Of a stretch of 64,000 nucleotides of DNA, positions 41,467 through 49,534 are shown piece by piece. Origin of the DNA: JdFR-22 sp964534325 (GTDB lineage Archaea; Halobacteriota; Archaeoglobi; Archaeoglobales; Archaeoglobaceae). The translations under genes and the position numbers were made by a program. Under the pieces are notes generated by a model that did not search any database, was not told where the DNA came from, and saw only the letters and a list, made by a program, of their open reading frames with translations. Each line of letters opens with the position of its first letter. The first letter of the stretch is position 1. Location of the stretch: contig CAZHOR010000015.1 of assembly GCA_964534325.1 (NCBI GenBank), forward strand, positions 1-64,000, in the 5' to 3' direction.

Positions 41467-42819
41467 TTATCCCAGTATCTTTTTCACCGAGTTTAGTCCC
41501 TGGTCCAGTAATTCTTGAGCCCGTTTCTCCGACTTCGCCTCAGCAAAGATCCTGGCTATGGGCTCGGTCCCTGAAGGCCTTATGAGCAGCCACCCATCCT
41601 CAAAATCTATTCTGGCGCCATCCGTTAAATTGGCATCTGGATACTCTTCCTGCAGCCCCTTTAACAGCACGTTCCTATCGCTGCAATTCACTTTGGTCTT
41701 GAGGGTGTAATACTGGGGTATCACGCTAACCAGCTGGGATAGGGGCTTATCACCTACGGCCATCAGCTCCAGTATCTTGGCGGCTGACATGGCACCGTCT
41801 CTGGCATGGAGATGCTCTGGGAATATCAGTCCACCATTGCCCTCTCCACCAAATGCGGCATGTACCTTGAGCATTGTCTCGGAGACCACTGGAGAACCTA
41901 CTTTGGTATAGACTACTTCCCCACCAGCTTCTTTTACCACATCCTCGGCACATCGGGAGGAGGATACGGGAGTGACAAATTTACCTCCGTTGCTTTTCTC
42001 TATATAGTGTTTGGCCATCAATGCCAGTATTATGTCCTCACCCACGAATTCTCCTTTTTCATTGACGAAAGTGGCTCTATCCGCATCTCCATCGTGAGCT
42101 ATACCCAGGTCGGCTGAGTTCGATTTCACTACTTCCTTCAGGAAGCCCACGTTATCCTCTGTAGGCTCAGGGTTCCTCTCCGGAAACTTTCCGTCAGGGT
42201 GAGAGTTTATGCTGATGACATTACAACCCAACTCCCTCAGCAGTTGAGGGGTCACGGCCACACCTGCTCCATTCCCGCAGTCGATGACTACAGTGTAATT
42301 CTTCTCCTTTATGGCCTTCTCGTTTATCTGTTTTCTCATTCCGTCGATATATAACCGCAAGTAATCGTCATTGAAGACCTGCCCCACATTACTCCAATCC
42401 GCCTTATCGAATATCTTTTGCTTGTACATCCTCTCGCTTTCATCGTCCATGTCTCTGGTGAACTCTCTCCCATCCTCTTGAATGAACTTGATGCCATTGT
42501 AGTTTTTGGGGTTGTGGCTGGCGGTTATCACAATTCCACCCCACACCTCGGGCTTCTTCTTTACATAATACTGGACAGCAGGAGTGGGAGCAAAACCGAG
42601 GTCAACCACGTCACCGCCAGCAGAAGTAATCCCTGCAATGACCGCACTCTTCAACATCGAACCCGACAACCTCGCATCCATTCCGATTGCAACCCTCTTC
42701 TTCAGTGTACCCATTACTTTACCCAGATCAACAGCCATTTCGACCGTTAAATCCTCGTTAGCTATTCCCCTGACGCCATCAGTACCAAAAAGCTTGTCTG
42801 TCCCTCCAACTTTACCCAT
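41467..42819 (-). CDS. Phosphoglucosamine/phosphomannomutase, GlmM-like
   Basis: The 450-residue protein contains the four domain motifs of alpha-D-phosphohexomutases. They are FGTDGVRG (11-18), the phosphoserine loop TASHNPK (Ser101), the metal loop DGDADRATF, and the sugar/phosphate motifs GGEGNGG and RPSGTEP. Archaeal members act on glucosamine-6-phosphate or mannose-6-phosphate to supply nucleotide sugars. Sequence alone does not fix which, but FGTDGVRG favours GlmM. It is convergent with the UDG gene. Confidence 0.88.
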   Translation of the reverse strand: MGKVGGTDKLFGTDGVRGIANEDLTVEMAVDLGKVMGTLKKRVAIGMDARLSGSMLKSAVIAGITSAGGDVVDLGFAPTPAVQYYVKKKPEVWGGIVITASHNPKNYNGIKFIQEDGREFTRDMDDESERMYKQKIFDKADWSNVGQVFNDDYLRLYIDGMRKQINEKAIKEKNYTVVIDCGNGAGVAVTPQLLRELGCNVISINSHPDGKFPERNPEPTEDNVGFLKEVVKSNSADLGIAHDGDADRATFVNEKGEFVGEDIILALMAKHYIEKSNGGKFVTPVSSSRCAEDVVKEAGGEVVYTKVGSPVVSETMLKVHAAFGGEGNGGLIFPEHLHARDGAMSAAKILELMAVGDKPLSQLVSVIPQYYTLKTKVNCSDRNVLLKGLQEEYPDANLTDGARIDFEDGWLLIRPSGTEPIARIFAEAKSEKRAQELLDQGLNSVKKILG

Positions 42820-42899
42820 GGCAATACTAATGCGGTATGGGATTAAAGTTTATCGCTAACCGGCTACCAGAAATAAAGCCACCAGAAACAATGAAAATT

Positions 42900-43862
42900 T
42901 TACCTGAAGAGTGGGACTCTGGAGTAGTCTTCCAGCTCCAGGGCCTTTCTCCATAGATGAACACAATCACAGGATATATCTTCAAGCTCTTCGACGTTTT
43001 GGGACAGGGAGAAATCCCTTATGGCCCTTGATACCTGCCCGTCGCATTTACCGCAGTTGTGTGGACCTCTCTCTTTCCCTCCGGCTACGGGATCGCCAAT
43101 GACTTTGATATTCTCCGTTCTGACCTTATTAACGACTTCCACCATGCTCCACAGCCAGGGTGGGCGGTACATCCTCTTCTTCCACAATGCTTCGATGTAA
43201 GTCCTGGAAGGGATATTGGTGGGATTTACGGACACTACATCCGCATACTCCTTGACGTCGAGGGCTGACCTGACGGTATCCTCAATTGCCTCTCCCTCTG
43301 AAAGAAAAGGTGGTTTGAGCAAAAGGTAGACCTTGACCATGGCATTCTCTTCCTTCAGCAGTGAAGCGGCTTTCCTGAAATCCTCGAAACTGAATCCCTT
43401 GTTTATACAGTGCTCTCTGATAAAATCATTGGAGGTCTCCAGACCGATTCCGACCTCGGCCACCACTCTGTCACCGATCAGCTTTTCTCTGGCTATAAAT
43501 TCCGGTCTACTTTCCACGGAGAGCTTTTCAACCCCGTTTTCAGCTACTTTGTGGTAGATGTACTCCCGGATATCTTCAGGAACCTCTCGTTCATCAAAAA
43601 AGCTGCCGGAAGTGAATATCTTTACAATATCGAAATCTTCCTCGAATTTGTTCAAGGCGTGATCGAACTGGTTCTCCAGATTATCGGCTGTGACCCTCTT
43701 ATCTGCGTCCTGAGAGTAGCCGCACATGAGGCATTTGTTCCAGTGACAGCCTCTGGTCCTCAAAATAATGGTCAAACAATTCTTAAGTCCTTGAAATCTC
43801 TCTTTCTCTGTCCATACGGCGATGGGTCTGTCCAGCCTGTCCGGCTTCAATACATCCGCCAT
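42900..43862 (-). CDS. raSEA: Archaeosine biosynthesis radical SAM protein RaSEA
   Basis: The 320-residue protein matches TIGR01210, RaSEA. It has a cluster motif RGCHWNKCLMCGY (C39, C44, C47; Cx4Cx2C), a GIGLETSNDFIREHCINKGF segment written with normal spacing, and a C-terminal CGKCDG with ISCDC. In euryarchaea it works with ArcS, converting the lysine-preQ0 intermediate at tRNA position 15 into archaeosine. ArcS is not in this window. Its start overlaps the upstream rhomboid gene by 16 bp, indicating co-transcription. Confidence 0.9.
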   Translation of the reverse strand: MADVLKPDRLDRPIAVWTEKERFQGLKNCLTIILRTRGCHWNKCLMCGYSQDADKRVTADNLENQFDHALNKFEEDFDIVKIFTSGSFFDEREVPEDIREYIYHKVAENGVEKLSVESRPEFIAREKLIGDRVVAEVGIGLETSNDFIREHCINKGFSFEDFRKAASLLKEENAMVKVYLLLKPPFLSEGEAIEDTVRSALDVKEYADVVSVNPTNIPSRTYIEALWKKRMYRPPWLWSMVEVVNKVRTENIKVIGDPVAGGKERGPHNCGKCDGQVSRAIRDFSLSQNVEELEDISCDCVHLWRKALELEDYSRVPLFR

Positions 43863-44734
43863 CTTCTCACGATTCTCAATCTCTTTCCGTAATACAATCC
43901 CACGAGCAGTCCTGCAAGGTGGGCGGAGTGAGCTACTCCTGTCTGGATTCCAGTGGGACCAATTGAACCCATGAAGCCCACTATATCCACGATGGCGAAT
44001 AGAATGATCAGGGTTCGAATGCTCATGGGGATGGCGAAGAAGAACAGCACTCTGATTTCAGGGGCAATGATTGCTAGAGTCCCCAGAACGCCGTAAATAG
44101 CTCCACTGGCACCCAATGCGGGAATCAGGGGGTTTGTGAGGAAAGCGTAACCTAAATAGGCGAAATTTCCGGCGAGTCCTGACAGGAAGAATATGGTCAA
44201 ATACCATTTCCCTCCAGCCCTTCTCTCCAGCTCGCTTCCGAAGAAGAACAGGACTATCATGTTGACGAAAAAGTGCATGAAGCCTGCATGGAGGAACATG
44301 CTGGTAATGATCTGCCATGGCTGGTAAAGGACAGTGTCGGGATGGAGGGCCAGATACTCTATAACGGGGCGTTGAAATATTATCGATATCAGGAAGAAAA
44401 CCGTACAAGTTCCTATAACTATATTGTTGTAACCATAAGCTCCTAAACCACGGGAAGGAGGTGGGAAATCACCAAAGTCGAAATCAAAATCGCCCTGTCT
44501 GGACCGGGAAAAAGAAGAGGAGGAAGAAGGGAAGGGTATATTTGGTATTTTGGATTTGAATTTTTTATCCTTCTCTCTGGACTCTTCTCTCTTTTTGACG
44601 CTCACTGGTACATTCCATTCGCCTGTGCAGTAATGTGTTTCGGGGAGCCTGTGAGCTGCACAGTATGTCCCACCACAGTAAGAGCATTTGTAGGGAAGGA
44701 ACTCCTTTTTTCCGCAGATATCACAAGTGTTCAC
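43847..44734 (-). CDS. AN1-type zinc finger fused to rhomboid intramembrane protease
   Basis: The 295-residue protein has a cytoplasmic AN1 zinc finger at residues 4-36 (C4, C7, C17, C20, C25, H28, and later H34/C36). A basic and then Ser/Phe/Asp-rich linker covers about 40-95. A six-helix rhomboid domain follows with catalytic Ser210 in GASGAIYG and His272 in AHSAHLAG. Rhomboids cut TM proteins in the membrane, and AN1 fingers in other proteins bind ubiquitin-like or other partners. The combination is known in archaea. The start is GTG. It is upstream of and overlaps RaSEA by 16 bp. Confidence 0.9.
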   Translation of the reverse strand: MNTCDICGKKEFLPYKCSYCGGTYCAAHRLPETHYCTGEWNVPVSVKKREESREKDKKFKSKIPNIPFPSSSSSFSRSRQGDFDFDFGDFPPPSRGLGAYGYNNIVIGTCTVFFLISIIFQRPVIEYLALHPDTVLYQPWQIITSMFLHAGFMHFFVNMIVLFFFGSELERRAGGKWYLTIFFLSGLAGNFAYLGYAFLTNPLIPALGASGAIYGVLGTLAIIAPEIRVLFFFAIPMSIRTLIILFAIVDIVGFMGSIGPTGIQTGVAHSAHLAGLLVGLYYGKRLRIVRRWRMY

Positions 44735-45143
44735 TTTTCATTGGTTTACAAAGATGTATTAATTATTTTCTGATAAAATTAATCCGGAGATAAATTATAA
44801 AACAAATCCCTTTCTTTTTTCTTTTTTTCCGGTATGAAGCACCCTGAAAGCTGTTTGAGGGCTCAAAATTTTGTTTATGAGCACTTTATATTCAAGGCGT
44901 GGTAACCTATCTACATCCTCCCCAAGTGAAGTGTTTGCAGGTCATCTCCTGGCCGAATTATGATAACCCTTTCAAATCCCGTAGATCTCTGAAGATTTAC
45001 TTAATATACCAACAAGAAAAATAGAAAATAAAGTTTAAGCTGATGGACTCCTCGAAATCAACACCTGACTGAGACGTCAGCTTGGTCCAGATCCAGGCAC
45101 CGGAGGACGCCATGGAGAAATCGAAAACGTTGAAAAGCTGATT

Positions 45144-45155
45144 TTAGGCACTACA
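45144..45155 (+). repeat. 12-bp direct repeat, left copy, flanking the AbiE-like pair
   Basis: TTAGGCACTACA is repeated exactly at 46633-46644, bracketing the toxin-antitoxin pair. It could be a target-site duplication or att-like junction. The gene-free stretch 44735-45143 upstream contains a C/T-rich run near 44800-44830 and no recognisable gene. Confidence 0.6.
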
Positions 45156-45183
45156 TAGCTTAGGTATATAAGTAGTTAAATTA

Positions 45184-45230
45184 ACCTATGCATAGGTAAA
45201 ATATTTAAATGGTCAAACTAACCTATGCAT
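45184..45230 (+). promoter_or_regulatory. Palindromic operator and TATA box of the AbiE-like pair
   Basis: A perfect 14-bp palindrome ACCTATGCATAGGT lies at 45184-45197. Its left half, TAACCTATGCAT, recurs at 45219-45230, immediately before the start codon. Between them lies ATATTTAAAT (45201-45210), about 26 nt before the ATG at 45232. The transcript is therefore predicted to be leaderless, with the operators flanking the TATA box and covering the transcription start. This is a classic autoregulatory layout, presumably bound by the antitoxin. Confidence 0.6.
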
Positions 45231-45231
45231 T

Positions 45232-45855
45232 ATGCTGCTTGAGATGCCCGAGAGGGAGCGTGGATTCAAGAAGGAACGTATCATCAGGGTCCTGCTCAAC
45301 CACACTGGAAAGGAAATCACCAAGTACAGGGTTGCAAAGCTTGCAGAAGTTTCAGAGCCATGGTGCAGGGAGTACACCAAACGACTTGAGGAGAAAGGGT
45401 TCATGAGAGGGACGGAGGTAGTTGATTCGCGTGCCCTATACGATGAGTGGCGGAAGGTCCGTATAAAACCAAACCAGCTCAGTGTTTCGCTCCAGAACCC
45501 CATGAACCTGCTAAAACAGACCAGCCTTGCATACGCTCTCACAACCTACCGGGCAGAAAACCTCCAGCAGGGACTGGTCTTCCCCTCCATCACCGATTTC
45601 TACGTGGACAAGGACGAGGTGGAGGACTGGATTAAAATTGTGGAAGCTCAGGGTATGCTGGGCGGCGGGAACACCAGGATCAGGCTTACCGACCCCCATG
45701 TGTTTTATAACTCCCAGGAGGTAAGAGGATTGAAGACAGTATCGACACCGCAGCTGATACTCGACCTCCTTGAGGAAGGCGGTCCCTGCGAGGAGGCGGC
45801 AAACAAGCTGATTGACAAGTTCCACAGGTGGAAAGATGAAAGAGCACTACATTGA
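45232..45855 (+). CDS. AbiEi-like antitoxin / winged-helix regulator
   Basis: The 207-residue protein begins with a winged-helix domain (about 12-65: IIRVLLNHTGKEITKYRVAK, then SEPWCREYTKRLEEKGFM). A second domain follows with a late PQLILDLLEEGGPCEEAANKLI. This fits AbiEi-type antitoxins, which repress their own operon and counter the AbiEii toxin. The palindromic operator upstream supports autoregulation. Codons are richer in G+C than the surrounding region. It overlaps the toxin gene by 20 bp. The AbiE assignment rests mainly on the neighbour; homology in the C-terminal domain is weak. Confidence 0.6.
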   Translation: MLLEMPERERGFKKERIIRVLLNHTGKEITKYRVAKLAEVSEPWCREYTKRLEEKGFMRGTEVVDSRALYDEWRKVRIKPNQLSVSLQNPMNLLKQTSLAYALTTYRAENLQQGLVFPSITDFYVDKDEVEDWIKIVEAQGMLGGGNTRIRLTDPHVFYNSQEVRGLKTVSTPQLILDLLEEGGPCEEAANKLIDKFHRWKDERALH

Positions 45856-46636
45856 CAGTGTAACAAGGTTATCGGAGAAGGAGTTGAAAAATGTTCTAAA
45901 GCTGGCTGAACCTCCAGTAGCCATTGTCGGCGGCTGGGCAGTTTATTTCCTCGTGAACCCGGGTTTTCAGGAGGAGCAGGGACGTAGCTACATCGGTTCC
46001 CGTGACATTGACCTCGGAGTCCATGTCGACCCGGAGTGGACGTCATCGGGCATAATCAAGGAGGCAGTGGCAAAAACGCTTGCCAGTCTGGAGAAGGAAT
46101 ATATTCGGAGCAGGTTCGGGTTCCAGCAGCACTTCCACCAGGACACAGGGAAGAGGCTCACACCCGATGAAGCCAGGGAATTACCACTGCATGAGCTCTT
46201 CGACCTATTTATCGATATCATACCCGACACACCGCATCTGGACGCCTTTCAGAACGCCTTTGGTTTCCGACCTCCTGCGGAGCCCATGCTGGAGAAGGTG
46301 TTTCAGGGTGAAGCTGACCAATTATCAAAATACGTTCCATGGGGCGTTAAATCAGTGCTTGTTCCAAGCCCCGCACTTATGGCGGCAATGAAGGTCCGCT
46401 CACTTCCGGATAGGGAAAAGGGTCACAAGAAAGTCAAGGATGTTGCCGATCTTCATGCACTCCTCTGGTATGTCAAACCATACACGGAAATTAAGGAAGA
46501 GGTTCTCAGGCTGGTCACAGAAGAAGATCTCCAAAAATTGAAAGACATCGAAAAAAGGTTCTTCGAAGAGGCAGGCACACTCCTGCAGGTAGAACCCGAA
46601 TTGATACGGGAAACAATCACCCGCCTGCTGGCTTAG
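45836..46636 (+). CDS. AbiEii-like nucleotidyltransferase toxin
   Basis: The 266-residue protein has the nucleotidyltransferase signature VGGWAVYF (residues 31-38) and the catalytic DID (D57, D59 in SRDIDLGV). A later KKVKDVADLHALLWY resembles the third AbiEii motif. AbiEii toxins transfer nucleotides to tRNA or other targets and can block phage growth. The ATG at 45836 with AGGTGG is chosen over an in-frame codon at 45812. It ends only a few bases from the right-hand direct repeat. A housekeeping nucleotidyltransferase is the alternative. Confidence 0.68.
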   Translation: MKEHYIDSVTRLSEKELKNVLKLAEPPVAIVGGWAVYFLVNPGFQEEQGRSYIGSRDIDLGVHVDPEWTSSGIIKEAVAKTLASLEKEYIRSRFGFQQHFHQDTGKRLTPDEARELPLHELFDLFIDIIPDTPHLDAFQNAFGFRPPAEPMLEKVFQGEADQLSKYVPWGVKSVLVPSPALMAAMKVRSLPDREKGHKKVKDVADLHALLWYVKPYTEIKEEVLRLVTEEDLQKLKDIEKRFFEEAGTLLQVEPELIRETITRLLA

Positions 46637-46644
46637 GCACTACA
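46633..46644 (+). repeat. 12-bp direct repeat, right copy
   Basis: TTAGGCACTACA, identical to 45144-45155. It overlaps the last codons of the toxin gene, so if it is a junction, the toxin reads almost to the very edge of the acquired module. Confidence 0.6.
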
Positions 46645-46688
46645 AAAACTACCAATAAATCTTATTTCTCCCAATCCTGTAGAAATAA

Positions 46689-46886
46689 ACCCTTGAAACA
46701 GTAGCCAAGTCTATAGCCGAGAGTTTGGGAATTGACCCCAATAAGATAGCATACAGGGACGAATATGCTGGACCATACAGGACGGTAATAGGTGAGGACG
46801 CTAAGCTTGAAGCACTGCAGGAAGCAATAAGGGACGCTTTGACAGACCTCGTTTCAGAGAAAACAACACAAAGGGGAGAGAAATAA
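46689..46886 (+). pseudogene. Orphan C-terminal gene fragment
   Basis: An open frame of 65 codons with no usable start reads LETVAKSIAESLGIDP, then AYRDEYAGPYRTVIGEDAKL and an end LTDLVSEKTTQRGEK. It is clearly protein-like and ends in TAA preceded by a run resembling a natural C-terminus. It lies just beyond the right direct repeat. It looks like the tail of a gene cut by the insertion or deletion that brought in the AbiE pair. Family unknown. Confidence 0.4.
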
Positions 46887-46940
46887 TTTATCTCTGGGGG
46901 CAGACTATTTTCTGATATTTTATTACTTTTAGCCTTATTA

Positions 46941-47648
46941 CTACAATCTTTGGGCCGTTACGCAGAAATTCTCTTCTTTAAGGAGGTTATAGTAGAAAGG
47001 TATATTCGTCCTTCTGGCGGAGTTGACTGCATCCATTCTGTCAACCTCGACCTCGTCAAAGCCACTATCATGGACAAGTGAACGCAAAGCATGGGGTTTG
47101 AAACCACGGTGGAAAGGAATATGGCTGGCAGTATCTTTTCCGTAACCCAGTCTCCACAGATTCTGTCCTTCCAGCATCAGGGCCAGAAAACTCCCCAGTC
47201 TCTCCCTGATGGTCATTCTTGTATCCAATTTATCTATTATTACCAGTTTCCCTTCCCTCTTCAATAATCTAGACCACTCAAGGAGGGTCTTATGGGGTTC
47301 AGGTAGGGTACACAGTAAGTTCCTGCATATTAAGGCTTCGAAGGTCCCCTCCTTAAATGGTGGGCTTTCTGCATCTCCCAGTAAAGTTCTGCAGCTTTCT
47401 TTAAAGGAGAATTTACCCAGCATGCGTTGGGATATATCCACGGCTGTAACATCGTATCCTGCTTTGACCAGGATTCTGGTGAGGTTTCCTGTGCCGCAAC
47501 CCATCTCCAGTACTTTCTGGCAGTTGTTCAGCTTGCCGGTTAAGAAATCACTCCAGAATATTTCTTCATGGGGGAAAAAGGAGAAGAACCTGTCGTGAAT
47601 TTCGACATTGCTGTCCCAGTAGTGCTTTATGGTGGTCTTGCACTCCAT
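46941..47648 (-). CDS. Class I SAM-dependent methyltransferase
   Basis: The 235-residue protein has a SAM-binding motif VLEMGCGTGN (residues 46-55), an acidic motif II (AVDIS), and the post-motif CRNLLCTLPEPHKTLLEW typical of UbiE/UbiG-like methyltransferases. It has a C-terminal cap region rich in aromatic residues. Substrate is unknown; menaquinone, lipid or small-molecule methylation are possible. It stands alone between the AbiE region and the phosphatase gene. Confidence 0.8.
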   Translation of the reverse strand: MECKTTIKHYWDSNVEIHDRFFSFFPHEEIFWSDFLTGKLNNCQKVLEMGCGTGNLTRILVKAGYDVTAVDISQRMLGKFSFKESCRTLLGDAESPPFKEGTFEALICRNLLCTLPEPHKTLLEWSRLLKREGKLVIIDKLDTRMTIRERLGSFLALMLEGQNLWRLGYGKDTASHIPFHRGFKPHALRSLVHDSGFDEVEVDRMDAVNSARRTNIPFYYNLLKEENFCVTAQRL

Positions 47649-47795
47649 AATCTATTATGGTTTCACTTGTTTATTAACTTTTTCTTTTTTAGTAACACTA
47701 ATTCACATTATTATGTGAGAATTTATGATAAGTTATATCCGTGTACTCTACTAAGTGGGAACATAAATTAAATACCCCTAATTCAATGAACCCCT

Positions 47796-48476
47796 ATGTC
47801 CATGATCAAGGGTTTGGCTATTGACATTGACGGCACATTAACTTATCAGGATAGAAGCATCAATTGCAATGCCGTAGAAGCTTTAAGAAAAGTTGAACTC
47901 CCCATCGTGCTTGCCACAGGTAACATATCGTGTTTCGCCCGCACTACCGCCAAGCTCATCGGCGTCTCGGACATGGCTATTTGTGAGAATGGTGGTGTGG
48001 TGAGATTCTCTTATGATGGAGCCGACACTGTCCTGGGGGACAAAGAGAAGTGCTATAGGGCTGCTCAGTTGCTGATGAGCGATTTCGAGGTGGAATTCCT
48101 TGATGAAGATTACAGGAAATCAGAGGTATGTATGAGGCGCAAATTCCCTGTAGAGGAAGCCATCAAGATAATAGAGGAGAAAGGGATGGGCGATGAGGTG
48201 AAGATGGTTGATTCCGGGTTTGCCTACCACATTATCGATGCCAATGTGAACAAGGGCAAGGCTCTGGACTACATCGCCCGAAAGATAGACTTGATCGCCA
48301 GGGATTTTGCGGCCATGGGGGACTCCGGAAATGACCTGGACCTGCTGAACGCCTCCGGTAAGAGCATTGCGGTGGCCAATGCGGATGAAAAGTTAAAGAA
48401 TGGGGCAGATATGGTTCTCACCAGGCAAAATGGAGATGGGGTGGTGGAAGCTCTCCAGCTTTTAGGCCTGCTGTGA
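47796..48476 (+). CDS. Phosphoglycolate phosphatase, archaeal HAD type
   Basis: The 226-residue protein has the HAD motif I AIDIDGTLT (D10 nucleophile, D12) and motif II LATGN. A C2B cap follows, and the terminal motif AMGDSGNDLDLL is present. Its closest named family is the archaeal phosphoglycolate phosphatase (Ta0175-type), which removes 2-phosphoglycolate. Sucrose-phosphate-like or trehalose phosphatases are related alternatives. An ATG two codons downstream could also start. It is intact. Confidence 0.85.
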   Translation: MSMIKGLAIDIDGTLTYQDRSINCNAVEALRKVELPIVLATGNISCFARTTAKLIGVSDMAICENGGVVRFSYDGADTVLGDKEKCYRAAQLLMSDFEVEFLDEDYRKSEVCMRRKFPVEEAIKIIEEKGMGDEVKMVDSGFAYHIIDANVNKGKALDYIARKIDLIARDFAAMGDSGNDLDLLNASGKSIAVANADEKLKNGADMVLTRQNGDGVVEALQLLGLL

Positions 48477-48496
48477 CCGGCGCTGAACAGCCTTGA

Positions 48497-48787
48497 TCAA
48501 CGTCTAAACAAGTTCTCCAGCATGTCACCTATGAAGGTCCCAATGGTGAAGAATATTGCCAGGAATGCTATGGCGACCACTGTGGATAGGCCTGCTCCAA
48601 TGAAAGAGATACCTGAAACAATGAATCCAAATGGTAAGGATACCAGGGCGCTTAGAACCCCCACTATTAATCCAAGGACCAGTCCAATAGTTAGCCCTTT
48701 TTTGAAAAGACCGAATCTGTCCTCCTTTCCCGGTTTGATAAATCCGTAAACTGCGCCTAAGAGTAGTACTAAAGTTATATCCAGCAT
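48497..48787 (-). CDS. Small glycine-rich membrane protein
   Basis: The 96-residue protein has about three TM helices with glycine-zipper spacing (GLTIGLVLGLIVGVL). The N-terminal helix leads into a basic loop (KPGKEDRFGLFKKG). No named family is recognised. The gene is convergent with the phosphatase gene. Confidence 0.6.
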   Translation of the reverse strand: MLDITLVLLLGAVYGFIKPGKEDRFGLFKKGLTIGLVLGLIVGVLSALVSLPFGFIVSGISFIGAGLSTVVAIAFLAIFFTIGTFIGDMLENLFRR

Positions 48788-48893
48788 TGGTTGTTTTTTG
48801 GGGCTGTCAGGTATTAAAACTTAATCCGTAATTCATTGCATATTTTTTGGCTACCCGAAAAATTAAAATACCATTTTGAATATATATTCACAT

Positions 48894-49238
48894 ATGAGCA
48901 GGGGAAGACGAACATCAAGTTGCGTCCCAGTGGCGAAAGAAAGGTACAAAGTCACCTTAAAGAACTGTACATCCTCTGAAGGAGTCCTGGCGGCAAATAT
49001 CCATATCATGCTACCCCAACTGGATTGTGGGGAATGTGGATACGATAACTGCCTCGAAACTGCAAGGGCGATCGCCAGAGGGGATTGCGAGGCCAACGTA
49101 TGTCGCATCGCAGGAGAGAAAATTGCGCCTGTGATAAATTGTATAAAAAAACTGGAGGTGATGTGTGATGAAGTATCCGGGTTTCGGACCGTGGAGACAT
49201 CTCCCACCCTGGGAAAGACCGGGCTGGAAGTACGGTAG
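48894..49238 (+). CDS. 4Fe-4S domain protein overlapping a DUF5320 gene
   Basis: The 114-residue protein carries a cluster motif LDCGECGYDNCLETARAIARGDCEAN (normal spacing), like the [4Fe-4S] domain of RnfB and of corrinoid proteins (CxxCGxxxCxxxA...C). The ATG at 48894 is preferred over a TTG six codons upstream. AAAATTAAAATACC lies about 28 nt upstream, compatible with a leaderless start. The 3' 71 bp overlap the DUF5320 gene in another frame. The role may be Fe-S or metal-cofactor handling. Confidence 0.65.
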   Translation: MSRGRRTSSCVPVAKERYKVTLKNCTSSEGVLAANIHIMLPQLDCGECGYDNCLETARAIARGDCEANVCRIAGEKIAPVINCIKKLEVMCDEVSGFRTVETSPTLGKTGLEVR

Positions 49239-49416
49239 AGGCCGGTGCTGGAGATTCCTGCCTGGAAGAGGGTATGGTGGTCCTGGTCCAGCTTACGGCC
49301 CCTATACACCAGAATACAGGGAAAATGAAGTGGAGATGCTGGAAGAAGAGGCCAAGTTCCTTGAAGAGAGGCTTAACGAAGTAAAGAGAAGACTTGATGA
49401 GCTCAGGAAAAGCTAA
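49168..49416 (+). CDS. DUF5320 family protein
   Basis: The 82-residue protein has the DUF5320 layout: a Gly/Pro/Trp/Arg-rich front (YPGFGPWRHLPPWERPGW, then GRGYGGPGPAYGPY) and a C-terminal coiled coil (EEEAKFLEERLNEVKRRLDEL). The ATG at 49168 with GGAGGTGAT five bases upstream is the clear start. The family is common in anaerobes next to NifX/Mrp-like genes, and here those lie 13 kb away. Function is unknown. It shares 71 bp with the preceding gene in a different frame. Confidence 0.7.
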   Translation: MKYPGFGPWRHLPPWERPGWKYGRGRCWRFLPGRGYGGPGPAYGPYTPEYRENEVEMLEEEAKFLEERLNEVKRRLDELRKS

Positions 49417-49460
49417 AAGAGTTCTTCAGAAATACGTGTCTCTATTCTAATACTTTAACT

Positions 49461-49480
49461 TTCTTTTCTTTTTTTAGCCC
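49461..49480 (+). terminator. Poly-T transcription terminator
   Basis: A T-rich run (TTCTTTTCTTTTTTT) about 45 bp beyond the DUF5320 stop is the usual archaeal terminator type. The gene on the far side is convergent. Confidence 0.5.
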
Positions 49481-49534
49481 TGGCTAATAAAAAGTTGATA
49501 AATTGATAGATCAATAAAATAAATAGAGATAGAA

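Noticed and set aside
45040..45142. Box C/D guide RNA suggested by CTGATGG and CTGA motifs
   Set aside because: The boxes deviate from RTGATGA, internal C'/D' boxes are missing and the spacing is too long.
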